A DNA stretch of 26,622 nt from an uncultured Eubacteriales bacterium (lineage in GTDB: Bacteria; Bacillota; Clostridia; Monoglobales; Monoglobaceae). Positions within the stretch are counted from its first letter, which is position 1. Every line of letters starts with the position of its first letter. The translations under genes and the position numbers were made by a program. The notes under the pieces are model-generated. The model was not told the DNA's origin. It saw nothing but the letters and a program-made list of their open reading frames with translations, and ran no database searches. The stretch lies in assembly GCA_900545865.1 (NCBI GenBank), contig URAN01000036.1, forward strand, positions 1-26,622, written 5' to 3'. Of this stretch, positions 13,938 through 21,909 are shown one piece after another.

Positions 13938-13966
13938 TTTTACAATTAGCAGATTATACTTATAAT
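13938..13966 (+). promoter_or_regulatory. Possible promoter of murE
   Basis: TATAAT (13961-13966) with a weak TTTTAC (13938-13943) at 17 nt. It lies 36 nt before the murE start and would restart transcription after the repeat element. Confidence 0.45.
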
Positions 13967-14002
13967 AAAGATACATTGATTTTAACAGAGAGGATGAGAG
14001 AT

Positions 14003-15454
14003 ATGAAACTCAGCGAATTGCTCGCCGATATTGAGGTAGAAAAGATAATAGGTGCCGAACAGCTTAATGTAACGGGTATAGCCTTTAATTCGATGGAGGT
14101 AAGACCGGGTAATATATTTGTATGTATTACGGGATTTAAAACGGACGGCCATAAATACGCCGCCGATGCAATAGACAGAGGCGCGATTGCCGTTATTGCC
14201 GAGAGGGATATAAGCGAACTCGGCGTGACGTGCGTAATATGCAGGAATACGCGGCTTGCGCTGGCAAAGGCTGCGGCCAACTTTTACGGACATCCCGAAC
14301 GTAAATTCCGCCTTATAGGCATCACGGGAACAAACGGAAAGACCACGGCAACATATCTTGTCAAGTCGGTTCTCGAATCGCTTGGCAGAAAGGTAGGTCT
14401 TATCGGAACGAACCAAAATATGATAGGCACAGAGGTTATTCCGTCAAAGCATACAACGCCCGATTCGCTCGAGCTTATGCAGCTCTTTTCGCAAATGGCG
14501 GAAAAAGGTGCGGAATATGTGGTAATGGAGGTTTCGTCTCACTCTCTTGCGCTTGACAGAGTTACGGCGTGCCGCTTTGATGTCGGGGCGTTTACCAACA
14601 TAACCCAAGACCACCTCGATTTTCATAAGACAATGGAGAATTATCTTGCGGCAAAGAGTATTTTGTTTACCATATCAAAGGCAGGCGTGATAAACTGCGA
14701 TGACAGCGGAAGCGACTATCTGCTTGAACATTCGACTTGCGAGAGAATGCTGACCTATGGCATTGAAAGTGATTGCGACATACACGCGTCCGATGTAAAG
14801 CTTTCCGAAAAAGGCGTTGCGTTTAAAGTTTCATACGAAAATAAAGAATATGATGTGGAACTGGGAATACCGGGGATGTTCTCGGTATATAATGCATTGA
14901 CGGCACTCGGATGTCTTGTGTCGGCGGGAATCCATATGGATGACGCGGTTGAGGGACTTAAAAGCGCAAGGGGCGTAAAAGGAAGAATCGAAGTTGTGGA
15001 AACAAACCGCGATTTCAGCGTAATCATCGATTATGCGCATACGCCCGACGGTCTCTATAACGTCATCCGCACGATAAGAGGATTCTGCAAGGGCAGAATA
15101 ATAACGGTGTTCGGCTGCGGCGGCGACCGCGATGCCGGCAAACGCCCCAAAATGGGCAGAATAGCGGCGGAACTTTCGGATTATTGTGTTGTGACAAGTG
15201 ACAATCCGCGAACGGAGAACCCCGTGGCAATCATCAATGATGTTGTCGAGGGCGTAAAGAACGGAAAGTGTGACTATACGGTTGTGGTAAACCGCTTTGA
15301 GGCGATTGAAACGGCTTTGGATATGGCGAAAAAAGACGATGTTGTTTTGCTTGCCGGAAAAGGTCACGAAACATACCAGATTTTAGCGGATCGCACAATC
15401 GATTTTGACGAGAGAGAAATCGTGAGAAAACTTTTGAACATTCAAGGTGATTAA
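14003..15454 (+). CDS. murE: UDP-MurNAc-L-Ala-D-Glu:meso-diaminopimelate ligase MurE
   Basis: A 483-aa Mur ligase that adds the third amino acid of the peptidoglycan stem peptide in the cytoplasm. The ATP-binding P-loop is GITGTNGKTT (Lys113). The central domain has the TTPDSLELMQ and MEVSSHSLALDR segments. The C-terminal domain has DNPRTENP at 400-407; the DNPR motif marks enzymes specific for meso-diaminopimelate rather than lysine. I chose the ATG at 14003 over the upstream ATG at 13976, because AGAGAGGA lies 9 nt before it and MKLSELL is the usual family start. It is followed by a stem-loop and murF. Confidence 0.96.
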   Translation: MKLSELLADIEVEKIIGAEQLNVTGIAFNSMEVRPGNIFVCITGFKTDGHKYAADAIDRGAIAVIAERDISELGVTCVICRNTRLALAKAAANFYGHPERKFRLIGITGTNGKTTATYLVKSVLESLGRKVGLIGTNQNMIGTEVIPSKHTTPDSLELMQLFSQMAEKGAEYVVMEVSSHSLALDRVTACRFDVGAFTNITQDHLDFHKTMENYLAAKSILFTISKAGVINCDDSGSDYLLEHSTCERMLTYGIESDCDIHASDVKLSEKGVAFKVSYENKEYDVELGIPGMFSVYNALTALGCLVSAGIHMDDAVEGLKSARGVKGRIEVVETNRDFSVIIDYAHTPDGLYNVIRTIRGFCKGRIITVFGCGGDRDAGKRPKMGRIAAELSDYCVVTSDNPRTENPVAIINDVVEGVKNGKCDYTVVVNRFEAIETALDMAKKDDVVLLAGKGHETYQILADRTIDFDEREIVRKLLNIQGD

Positions 15455-15456
15455 TG

Positions 15457-15481
15457 TTGAGAAAAAATGCGTTTTTCTCAA
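15457..15481 (+). other. Stem-loop between murE and murF
   Basis: A 10-bp perfect stem TTGAGAAAAA/TTTTTCTCAA with an ATGCG loop, starting 3 nt after the murE stop. The T run lies inside the 3' arm and no extra T tract follows, so it may be a leaky terminator or an RNA 3'-end stabiliser. Confidence 0.55.
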
Positions 15482-15520
15482 TTATAACCGGGGAGCGGAG
15501 AAATGGAGATTTGAACTAAT

Positions 15521-16918
15521 ATGGAAAAAATATTTACTGTAAGCCGTGCGGCGAAAGCGGTATCGGGCAAACCGATAAATTGCGAAAATATCACGGATGA
15601 ACTTATCGGTTCGGTGTCAACCGACACGAGAACCATAAAAGACGGAGCGGTGTTTGTTGCGCTCAAAGGCGAGAATTCGGACGGGCATAAGTATATAAAA
15701 AAGGCGGCGGAACTCGGCGCAATATGCTGTATCGTACAAGACGGTGCGGATATTCCCGACAATGTACCTTGCATAGCCGTTGCCGATACATCTCAAGCCC
15801 TGCTTGACCTTTCCGCCGCATATCGGCGCGAGTTTAAAATTCCCGTTGTTGCTGTAACGGGCAGCGTGGGAAAGACCTCAACGAGAGGAATGATTGCGAG
15901 CGTTCTGGCTCAAAAATACAAGACACTTGCGACCGAGGGAAATTTTAATAATGAAATAGGCGTACCTCATACGATTTTTCGGCTGGATAAAACCCACGAA
16001 ATAGCGGTTTTTGAAATGGGAATGAACCATTTCGGCGAGCTTGCAAGAATTACGGTTGCGGCACAGCCGGATACGGCGGTTATAACAAATGTCGGCGAGG
16101 CTCATATTGAGAATCTCGGCAGCCGTGAAGGAATTTTAAAGGCAAAGCTTGAAATCCTTGACGGTCTGACCCACGGCGGCACGGTTGTTTTGTGCGGCGA
16201 TAATGATTTGCTGTGGGGCATAAACGGTTCGGTTGAATTTGAAACGGTGTATTGCGGAATAAACAATACGAGATGTGATTTGGTTGCCGAAAACATAAAG
16301 GTAAGCGCGGACGGAACAGAATTCAGCTTTAAATATGAGGATAAAGAATATAACGCAAGAATAAGCGTGCCGGGCATTCATCATGTATATAATGCGTTGA
16401 TTGCGGTTGCAATCGGCGTAAAGTATAACGTGCCGATGAATGACATAATATGCGGAATCCGCGAATTCATTCCCGACGGTATGCGCCAGGCGGCGGTTAA
16501 AATCGGAAACTTTACCGTTATCAAAGATTGTTATAACGCAAACCCGACCTCGATGCGGTCGGGGCTCGATGTCCTGTCACTTGCCGAAACGGACGGCAGG
16601 CGTGTTGCGTGTCTCGGCGATATGATGGAACTCGGAACAATATCCGAACAGGCACATCTGAATGTCGGTGCGCTTGCGGCACGGTCAAAGGTTGACTGTC
16701 TTATCACCGTCGGCGAGAGAGCAAAGCTGATTGCACAGGGTGCAAAGGATTCGGGTATGCCCGAGGACAAGATTTTTTCGTTTGACAACAACGATGAGCT
16801 TTGCGCCGAGATAGGAAATATCTTAAAAAACGGCGATGTGATACTGCTTAAAGCGTCAAGAAGTATGAAACTTGAACAAATTGCGGATTATATGGAAAAA
16901 ATATGGAGTAAAAAATAA
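15521..16918 (+). CDS. murF: UDP-MurNAc-tripeptide-D-alanyl-D-alanine ligase MurF
   Basis: A 465-aa ligase that adds D-Ala-D-Ala to complete the UDP-MurNAc-pentapeptide. The P-loop is VTGSVGKTST (Lys118), followed by EGNFNNEIGVPHT (about 147-159), the MGMNHFGELARIT metal and substrate segment, and the C-terminal DCYNANPTSM signature typical of MurF. The start ATG at 15521 has a GGAG about 12 nt upstream. It is 66 nt after murE and 27 nt before mraY. Confidence 0.96.
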   Translation: MEKIFTVSRAAKAVSGKPINCENITDELIGSVSTDTRTIKDGAVFVALKGENSDGHKYIKKAAELGAICCIVQDGADIPDNVPCIAVADTSQALLDLSAAYRREFKIPVVAVTGSVGKTSTRGMIASVLAQKYKTLATEGNFNNEIGVPHTIFRLDKTHEIAVFEMGMNHFGELARITVAAQPDTAVITNVGEAHIENLGSREGILKAKLEILDGLTHGGTVVLCGDNDLLWGINGSVEFETVYCGINNTRCDLVAENIKVSADGTEFSFKYEDKEYNARISVPGIHHVYNALIAVAIGVKYNVPMNDIICGIREFIPDGMRQAAVKIGNFTVIKDCYNANPTSMRSGLDVLSLAETDGRRVACLGDMMELGTISEQAHLNVGALAARSKVDCLITVGERAKLIAQGAKDSGMPEDKIFSFDNNDELCAEIGNILKNGDVILLKASRSMKLEQIADYMEKIWSKK

Positions 16919-16945
16919 AAAGACAAAAGAGAGGCTGTTTGGCAT

Positions 16946-17935
16946 ATGTATTTATTTATAGGAGCAATCGGAGCATTTATAATTTCACTTTGTATGGGTA
17001 TGATTTTGATACCGGTTTTGCACAAGCTTAAATTCGGACAGGAAATCCGTGAGGAGGGTCCGAAATGGCACGCAAAAAAATCGGGTACGCCGACAATGGG
17101 CGGTCTGATTTTTATTGCCGCGATATTCGCAATGTCGGCGATATGCTGTGTGCTGGGCTTGTTTTTTGGAATAGATATGCCTGCGGATTCAACGTATCTT
17201 AAAACCCTTGTGATGCTTTTGTGCCTGTCGGCGGTGTACGGCGTAATAGGTTTTATCGATGATTATATTAAGGTAATACTTAAAAGAAACCTCGGTCTGA
17301 CCGCAAAACAAAAGTTTTTGTTACAGCTTGTTGCGGCGGTCGGGTTTGTATGTTGGGCGGTTTACGGAATGGATATTGCAACGGTGGTAAAGATTCCGTT
17401 CACCTCAATAGAGCTTGATTTCGGGATATGGTTCATTCCGTTTGCCGCGCTTGTAATAATCGCAACGGTGAACAGCGTGAATTTAACCGACGGACTTGAC
17501 GGACTTGCAACGTGCGTAACCTGTATGGTGGCTCTGTTCTTTATTCTTTTTGCGGATAAAGTCGCAAACAGAGCGGTTGCTCTGTTCGCGTCAATCCTGC
17601 TCGGAAGTCTTATGGGATTTTTGATGTATAACAAGTTCCCGGCAAAGGTTTTTATGGGCGACACGGGTTCACTGTTTCTCGGCGGTGCGGTGTGCGGAAT
17701 GGCAATAGTCACCGAACAGCCGCTTGCGCTTTTGATTGTCGGGTTGGTGTATGTAATAGAGTCGCTTTCGGTTATATTACAGGTTATCTCATTTAAGACA
17801 ACGGGAAAACGAATTTTTAAGATGAGTCCGATTCACCATCATTTTGAAATGTGCGGTTGGAGCGAAACAAAAATCGTTATAACGTTCACGATTGTTACGG
17901 CGGTGCTTTGCCTTTTGATGCTGAACTTCGGATAA
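16946..17935 (+). CDS. mraY: Phospho-MurNAc-pentapeptide transferase MraY
   Basis: A 329-aa polytopic membrane enzyme with about ten hydrophobic segments that makes lipid I from UDP-MurNAc-pentapeptide and undecaprenyl phosphate. Conserved catalytic motifs are present: FIDDYIK (Asp-Asp), NSVNLTDGLDGLA, the FMGDTGSLFLGG segment, and the histidine-rich MSPIHHHFE near the C-terminus. The ribosome binding site AGAGAGG lies 12 nt upstream. In many Firmicutes murD follows; here it does not. Confidence 0.97.
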   Translation: MYLFIGAIGAFIISLCMGMILIPVLHKLKFGQEIREEGPKWHAKKSGTPTMGGLIFIAAIFAMSAICCVLGLFFGIDMPADSTYLKTLVMLLCLSAVYGVIGFIDDYIKVILKRNLGLTAKQKFLLQLVAAVGFVCWAVYGMDIATVVKIPFTSIELDFGIWFIPFAALVIIATVNSVNLTDGLDGLATCVTCMVALFFILFADKVANRAVALFASILLGSLMGFLMYNKFPAKVFMGDTGSLFLGGAVCGMAIVTEQPLALLIVGLVYVIESLSVILQVISFKTTGKRIFKMSPIHHHFEMCGWSETKIVITFTIVTAVLCLLMLNFG

Positions 17936-17951
17936 AATACGGTTCATACGG

Positions 17952-17978
17952 GAATATTTGATTTTATATCAAATATTC
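17952..17978 (+). other. Stem-loop in the mraY-ftsW gap
   Basis: An 11-bp perfect stem GAATATTTGAT/ATCAAATATTC with a TTTAT loop, 17 nt after mraY, followed by a T-rich TTGTTATGTTT. It could be a weak terminator. It sits where murD is usually found in related clusters. Confidence 0.5.
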
Positions 17979-18034
17979 TTGTTATGTTTAATTGTGACAA
18001 GACCTATTATTAAAACCGAAACGGAGGAATAAAT

Positions 18035-19309
18035 ATGCAGAACGGGCGAGGTTATAACAGAAACGGCGGCGGACGTGCCGTTCGCCGAGACACCCCCGTG
18101 AAAAGGACGGCGGCATCGAATGTACATAAAAGACCGCCAAAGCAGAGCGGACACGGAATCAGATTTTTAAATAAAATAAAAATAAGCACGGGCAACGTTG
18201 ATTATATGTTTTTGGGCGTTGTGATTGTTCTTATCACATTCGGACTTGTTATGCTGTTCAGCGCAAGCAGCGGAACGGCATATTCAACATACGGAAACGC
18301 ATACTATTTTGTCATTCGCCAAGCGGCGTGGACGGCAATCGGCGCTGTTCTTATGATGATACTTTCAAAGATAGATTATCACAGCTATAACGCAAAAATC
18401 AATATGATTGCATATGTTGTTGTCATAGTATTGTTGATTGCGGTTTTGGCAATAGGAACAGAGGTCAAGGGCGCGAAACGCTGGATTTTCGGATTTCAGC
18501 CGTCCGAGGCGGCAAAAGCCGTTGTCGTTATCGTTTTGGCGTATACTTTGAGCCTTCCGAATAACCAAAAAGATTTGTGTACGGTAAGGCGCGGAATTTT
18601 TCCGTATTTAAAAACCGTGTTTGACGGCGTTATTATGCCGCACGGATTGTTGGTCGGCGGTTTTTGCCTTTTGCTTTCGAAACAGCCGCACTTTTCTTGT
18701 ATATTGCTTATTGTCGGCGTGGCGGCGGTTATGTTTATTGCCGCCGGAATCCCGATGCGGCATATCGTGATATGCGGCGGTGCGGTTGCGGCAATTCTGG
18801 TGATTTACGGTGTAAGCGCCGAATATCGTCTGGCAAGGCTGACGTCGTTTTTGGATCCTTTTAAGGATATGCAAGGTGACGGTTATCAGATAGTGCAATC
18901 ACTCTATGCAATAGGGTCGGGCGGTTTGTTCGGCGTGGGTCTCGGAAAGAGCCGTCAAAAATTTATGTCGCTGCCCGAGCCGCAAAACGACTTTATCTTT
19001 TCGGTTTTGTGCGAGGAACTCGGATTTATCGGCGCACTTGTTTTGATTATATTGTTTGCGGCGCTGTTATACCGCGGAATAAAGATTGCCAAAAATTCGC
19101 CCGATTTGTTCGGTTCGCTTTTGGTGGTTGGCTTTGTCGCACAGATTATAATCCAGGTAATTTTGAATATCGCGGTTGTAACGTCAACCGTTCCCGTTAC
19201 GGGTATGCCTCTGCCGTTCTTCAGCTACGGCGGAACGGCGATGTGTATTACCATGGCTGAAATGGGGATTGTTTTGAATGTTTCGAGACAATCAAAAATG
19301 CTTATATAA
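18035..19309 (+). CDS. ftsW: SEDS-family lipid II polymerase FtsW (SpoVE type)
   Basis: A 424-aa peptidoglycan glycosyltransferase with a roughly 50-residue basic cytoplasmic extension followed by about ten membrane segments starting near residue 56. SEDS signatures are present: KGAKRW (about 148-153), LDPFKDMQGDGYQIVQSLYA, SGGLFGVGLGKSRQKF, and LPEPQNDFIF, where Asp319 corresponds to the essential Asp of the family. The FFSYGG segment lies near the end. It polymerises lipid II and works with the PBP at 11406-13697. FtsW and its sporulation paralogue SpoVE cannot be told apart by sequence alone. The ribosome binding site is GGAGG 9 nt upstream. Confidence 0.93.
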   Translation: MQNGRGYNRNGGGRAVRRDTPVKRTAASNVHKRPPKQSGHGIRFLNKIKISTGNVDYMFLGVVIVLITFGLVMLFSASSGTAYSTYGNAYYFVIRQAAWTAIGAVLMMILSKIDYHSYNAKINMIAYVVVIVLLIAVLAIGTEVKGAKRWIFGFQPSEAAKAVVVIVLAYTLSLPNNQKDLCTVRRGIFPYLKTVFDGVIMPHGLLVGGFCLLLSKQPHFSCILLIVGVAAVMFIAAGIPMRHIVICGGAVAAILVIYGVSAEYRLARLTSFLDPFKDMQGDGYQIVQSLYAIGSGGLFGVGLGKSRQKFMSLPEPQNDFIFSVLCEELGFIGALVLIILFAALLYRGIKIAKNSPDLFGSLLVVGFVAQIIIQVILNIAVVTSTVPVTGMPLPFFSYGGTAMCITMAEMGIVLNVSRQSKMLI

Positions 19310-19392
19310 ATAATATAGCCAAAGCGAAAATCCGTCTCTCAAAATCGGAGTTCGGGTTATTCTCTTTCGGCTGACGGTCTGGGGGAATTAAA

Positions 19393-20511
19393 TTGAAAAT
19401 TCTGTTTGCCGGCGGCGGAACGGCGGGACATATTAACCCTGCTCTTGCGATTGCAAACCGAATGCGAGAGCTGTACAGCGATACCGAGGTGCACTTTGTC
19501 GGCACAAAAGAGGGACTTGAGGCGGGACTTATTCCGCATAGCGGTTTCCCGATTGATTTTATAAAAGTTCACGGCTTTGAACGAAAGCTGAGTTTTGGAA
19601 CTCTCAAAACTGCGGCGGAATTGCCGGCGGCTGTTGCTGCGTCAAAAAAGATAATAAAAAAGTTCAAACCCGATGTCGTGGTCGGCACGGGCGGATATGT
19701 GTGCGGTCCGGTGCTTTATGCGGCGGCAAGGCTTAAAATTCCGACATTGGTGCATGAATCAAACGCATTTCCCGGCATTACCACAAAAATTTTATCAAGG
19801 TACGTTGACGAGGTTGCGATTGGAATTGATGACGGAAGAAAGTTTATCCCGGACGCAAAGAATATAGTCTTTACGGGTAATCCCGTCCGTCCGTCAATCC
19901 TGACGGTTGAGCGCTCTGCGGCGCGTGCCGAGCTTAACCTTGATGACAGACCGTTTGTGATAATTTTCGGCGGCAGTCTCGGTGCAAGAGATTTTAATAA
20001 GGCGGCTGCGGATTGGATATGCTCGGTTGCCGATTCCCATAAGTACAGAATACTTATGGGAACGGGAAAGCTGAACCAATATGACGCGGTGATGAAAAGG
20101 TTTGCCGATAACGGGGTTGATACCGAAAAATACGATGATATTACAATAAGCGAGTACATTTATAATATGGATGTTGCGATGAATGCCGCGGATTTGGTTA
20201 TATCCCGTGCAGGGGCAAGCACTCTTGCCGAGCTTACCGCGATAGGAAAGCCCGCGATTCTCGTTCCGTCACCGTATGTTACCGATAATCATCAAGAGCA
20301 TAACGCAAGAGCGATTGAACGCGGCGGCGGCGCGGCGGTAATCCCCGAGGCGGAGCTTTCGGCAAAGAGTATAGACGCGGCGGTGAGCGATATAGTAAGC
20401 TCAAAAACCAAGCTTGTTGAAATGGGAACGAATTCGGCAAAAATGGGTGTTCCCGATTCTGCCGACAGGATATGCAAAGAGGTTCTGCGCCTTATCGACA
20501 AAAACAAATAA
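19393..20511 (+). CDS. murG: UDP-GlcNAc:lipid I N-acetylglucosaminyltransferase MurG
   Basis: A 372-aa peripheral membrane GT-B glycosyltransferase that converts lipid I to lipid II. The N-terminal glycine loop GGGTAGHINPALA (7-19) and the second loop VGTGGYVCGPVL are present. The UDP-GlcNAc site is seen in IIFGGSLGARDFN and SRAGASTLAELTAIGKPAILVPSP, and the DNHQEHNAR segment is also conserved. It starts with TTG at 19393; a G5 run 8-12 nt upstream may serve as the ribosome binding site. The gap to ftsW is 83 nt. Confidence 0.96.
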   Translation: MKILFAGGGTAGHINPALAIANRMRELYSDTEVHFVGTKEGLEAGLIPHSGFPIDFIKVHGFERKLSFGTLKTAAELPAAVAASKKIIKKFKPDVVVGTGGYVCGPVLYAAARLKIPTLVHESNAFPGITTKILSRYVDEVAIGIDDGRKFIPDAKNIVFTGNPVRPSILTVERSAARAELNLDDRPFVIIFGGSLGARDFNKAAADWICSVADSHKYRILMGTGKLNQYDAVMKRFADNGVDTEKYDDITISEYIYNMDVAMNAADLVISRAGASTLAELTAIGKPAILVPSPYVTDNHQEHNARAIERGGGAAVIPEAELSAKSIDAAVSDIVSSKTKLVEMGTNSAKMGVPDSADRICKEVLRLIDKNK

Positions 20512-20625
20512 AATTATTTTTGTGGCGGTCGGTGCTTTGCTTTCACACAAAACCGATTATTTCATATAACGATAGTATAGGCGAATTTTTTTCGTTTATA
20601 AATTATATGAAACGGAGGAAGCAAG

Positions 20626-21876
20626 GTGTGTGAGCTTATTATAAACGGCGGAAATCGCCTTTGCGGCGAGGTGAAAATACAAGGCAGCAAAAACGCGTCA
20701 CTGCCGATTCTGGCGGCAACGCTGTTGACGGACGAAAGATGTGTGATACATAACTGTCCGAATATTTCGGACACAAAGACGGCATTTGAAATTCTGAATG
20801 ATTTGGGTGCGGATGTAATCTCTCTTAGAGATTATGTTACCGTAAGAGCAAAAAAACTTTGCAACGATAAAATTCCGCAGGACTTAATGGGAAGGATGCG
20901 TTCGTCCGTTATGTTCTTGGGTGCGATTCTGGCGAGGTGCGGAACGGCGGTTATATGTAATCCCGGCGGCTGTAACCTCGGCGAACGTCCGATTGACATA
21001 CACCTTCGGTCGCTGCGGCGGCTCGGGGTGAGGATATGCGAAACAAACGGCTGTATATTTTGCAGCCTCGGCGAAAAAACCGCCGGTGAGGTGACATTGC
21101 TCTATCCGAGCGTGGGCGCAACAGAGAATATAATGCTGTTGTGCGCAGGACTTGATACATCGGTCAGGATAAATAATGCCGCGCGAGAACCCGAGATTGT
21201 TGATTTGCAAAACTTTCTTAATCTTATGGGCGCGGACATCCGCGGCGCAGGTACCGAAACAATAACGATTTATCCGTCGCAAGGACTTCACGGGTGCGAA
21301 TATCGGGTTATGCCGGACCGAATCGTTGCGGCGACATATGCCTGTGCAACGGCAGCCTGCGGCGGCGAGGTGAGTCTTGTCGGTGCTGAATCGGCGCATA
21401 TGCGGATTGTGAACGCCGCACTTTGTGCGGCAGGCTGTGAGATAAAGAACAACGGTTCGGGAATTTTGGTTTGCGCCGATTCAAGGCCAAAGGCGATAGA
21501 GATGATAAAGACCCTTCCGTATCCGGGTTTTCCGACAGATGTCCAGCCGCTTTTGGGTGCGGTTCTTATGACCGCCGACGGTGACAGCGAGCTTTGTGAG
21601 GCAATATTCAAAAAACGATTTGAATATTATTCCCAGCTCGAACTTATGGGTGCGGATGCAGAGATAAAAGGCAACACGCTTGTTATACATGGCAGAGAAC
21701 GTCTGTTCGGCACAGAGGTTAGCGCGGCTGATTTGCGCGGCGGCGCGGCGTTGATAATAGCCGGGCTTGCGGCAAGCGGCACAACCGTTGTGAATAACGT
21801 GCACTATATAGACAGAGGATATGAGAGCATCGAAAGGGATTTAAAACTTATCGGTGCGGATATAATGCGAATATAA
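20626..21876 (+). CDS. murA: UDP-N-acetylglucosamine 1-carboxyvinyltransferase MurA
   Basis: A 416-aa cytoplasmic enzyme that starts peptidoglycan synthesis by transferring enolpyruvate from phosphoenolpyruvate to UDP-GlcNAc. Conserved residues include Lys22-Asn23 in GSKNASLPI and the catalytic loop PGGCNLGERPID with Cys116, the residue alkylated by fosfomycin, so the enzyme should be fosfomycin sensitive. The start is GTG at 20626 with GGAGG 7 nt upstream. The N-terminal MCELIINGG replaces the usual M-D/E-K-hydrophobic start. It sits between murG and ftsQ, where murB or murA occurs in other Clostridia. Confidence 0.95.
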   Translation: MCELIINGGNRLCGEVKIQGSKNASLPILAATLLTDERCVIHNCPNISDTKTAFEILNDLGADVISLRDYVTVRAKKLCNDKIPQDLMGRMRSSVMFLGAILARCGTAVICNPGGCNLGERPIDIHLRSLRRLGVRICETNGCIFCSLGEKTAGEVTLLYPSVGATENIMLLCAGLDTSVRINNAAREPEIVDLQNFLNLMGADIRGAGTETITIYPSQGLHGCEYRVMPDRIVAATYACATAACGGEVSLVGAESAHMRIVNAALCAAGCEIKNNGSGILVCADSRPKAIEMIKTLPYPGFPTDVQPLLGAVLMTADGDSELCEAIFKKRFEYYSQLELMGADAEIKGNTLVIHGRERLFGTEVSAADLRGGAALIIAGLAASGTTVVNNVHYIDRGYESIERDLKLIGADIMRI

Positions 21877-21909
21877 AACTAAACCGTTTGAGAAAAGGAA
21901 TGAGGTAAG

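Larger units (their letters stand above)
13698..14002. other. Intergenic region before murE
   Basis: A 305-nt gap that splits the dcw cluster. It holds the second copy of the dispersed inverted-repeat element (13760-13847), an AT-rich stretch, and a weak promoter just ahead of murE. No gene was found in it. Confidence 0.7.

Noticed and set aside
15457..15481. murE-murF stem-loop as a full terminator
   Set aside because: The T run is inside the stem and murF follows in the same direction with no promoter seen, so full termination is unlikely.
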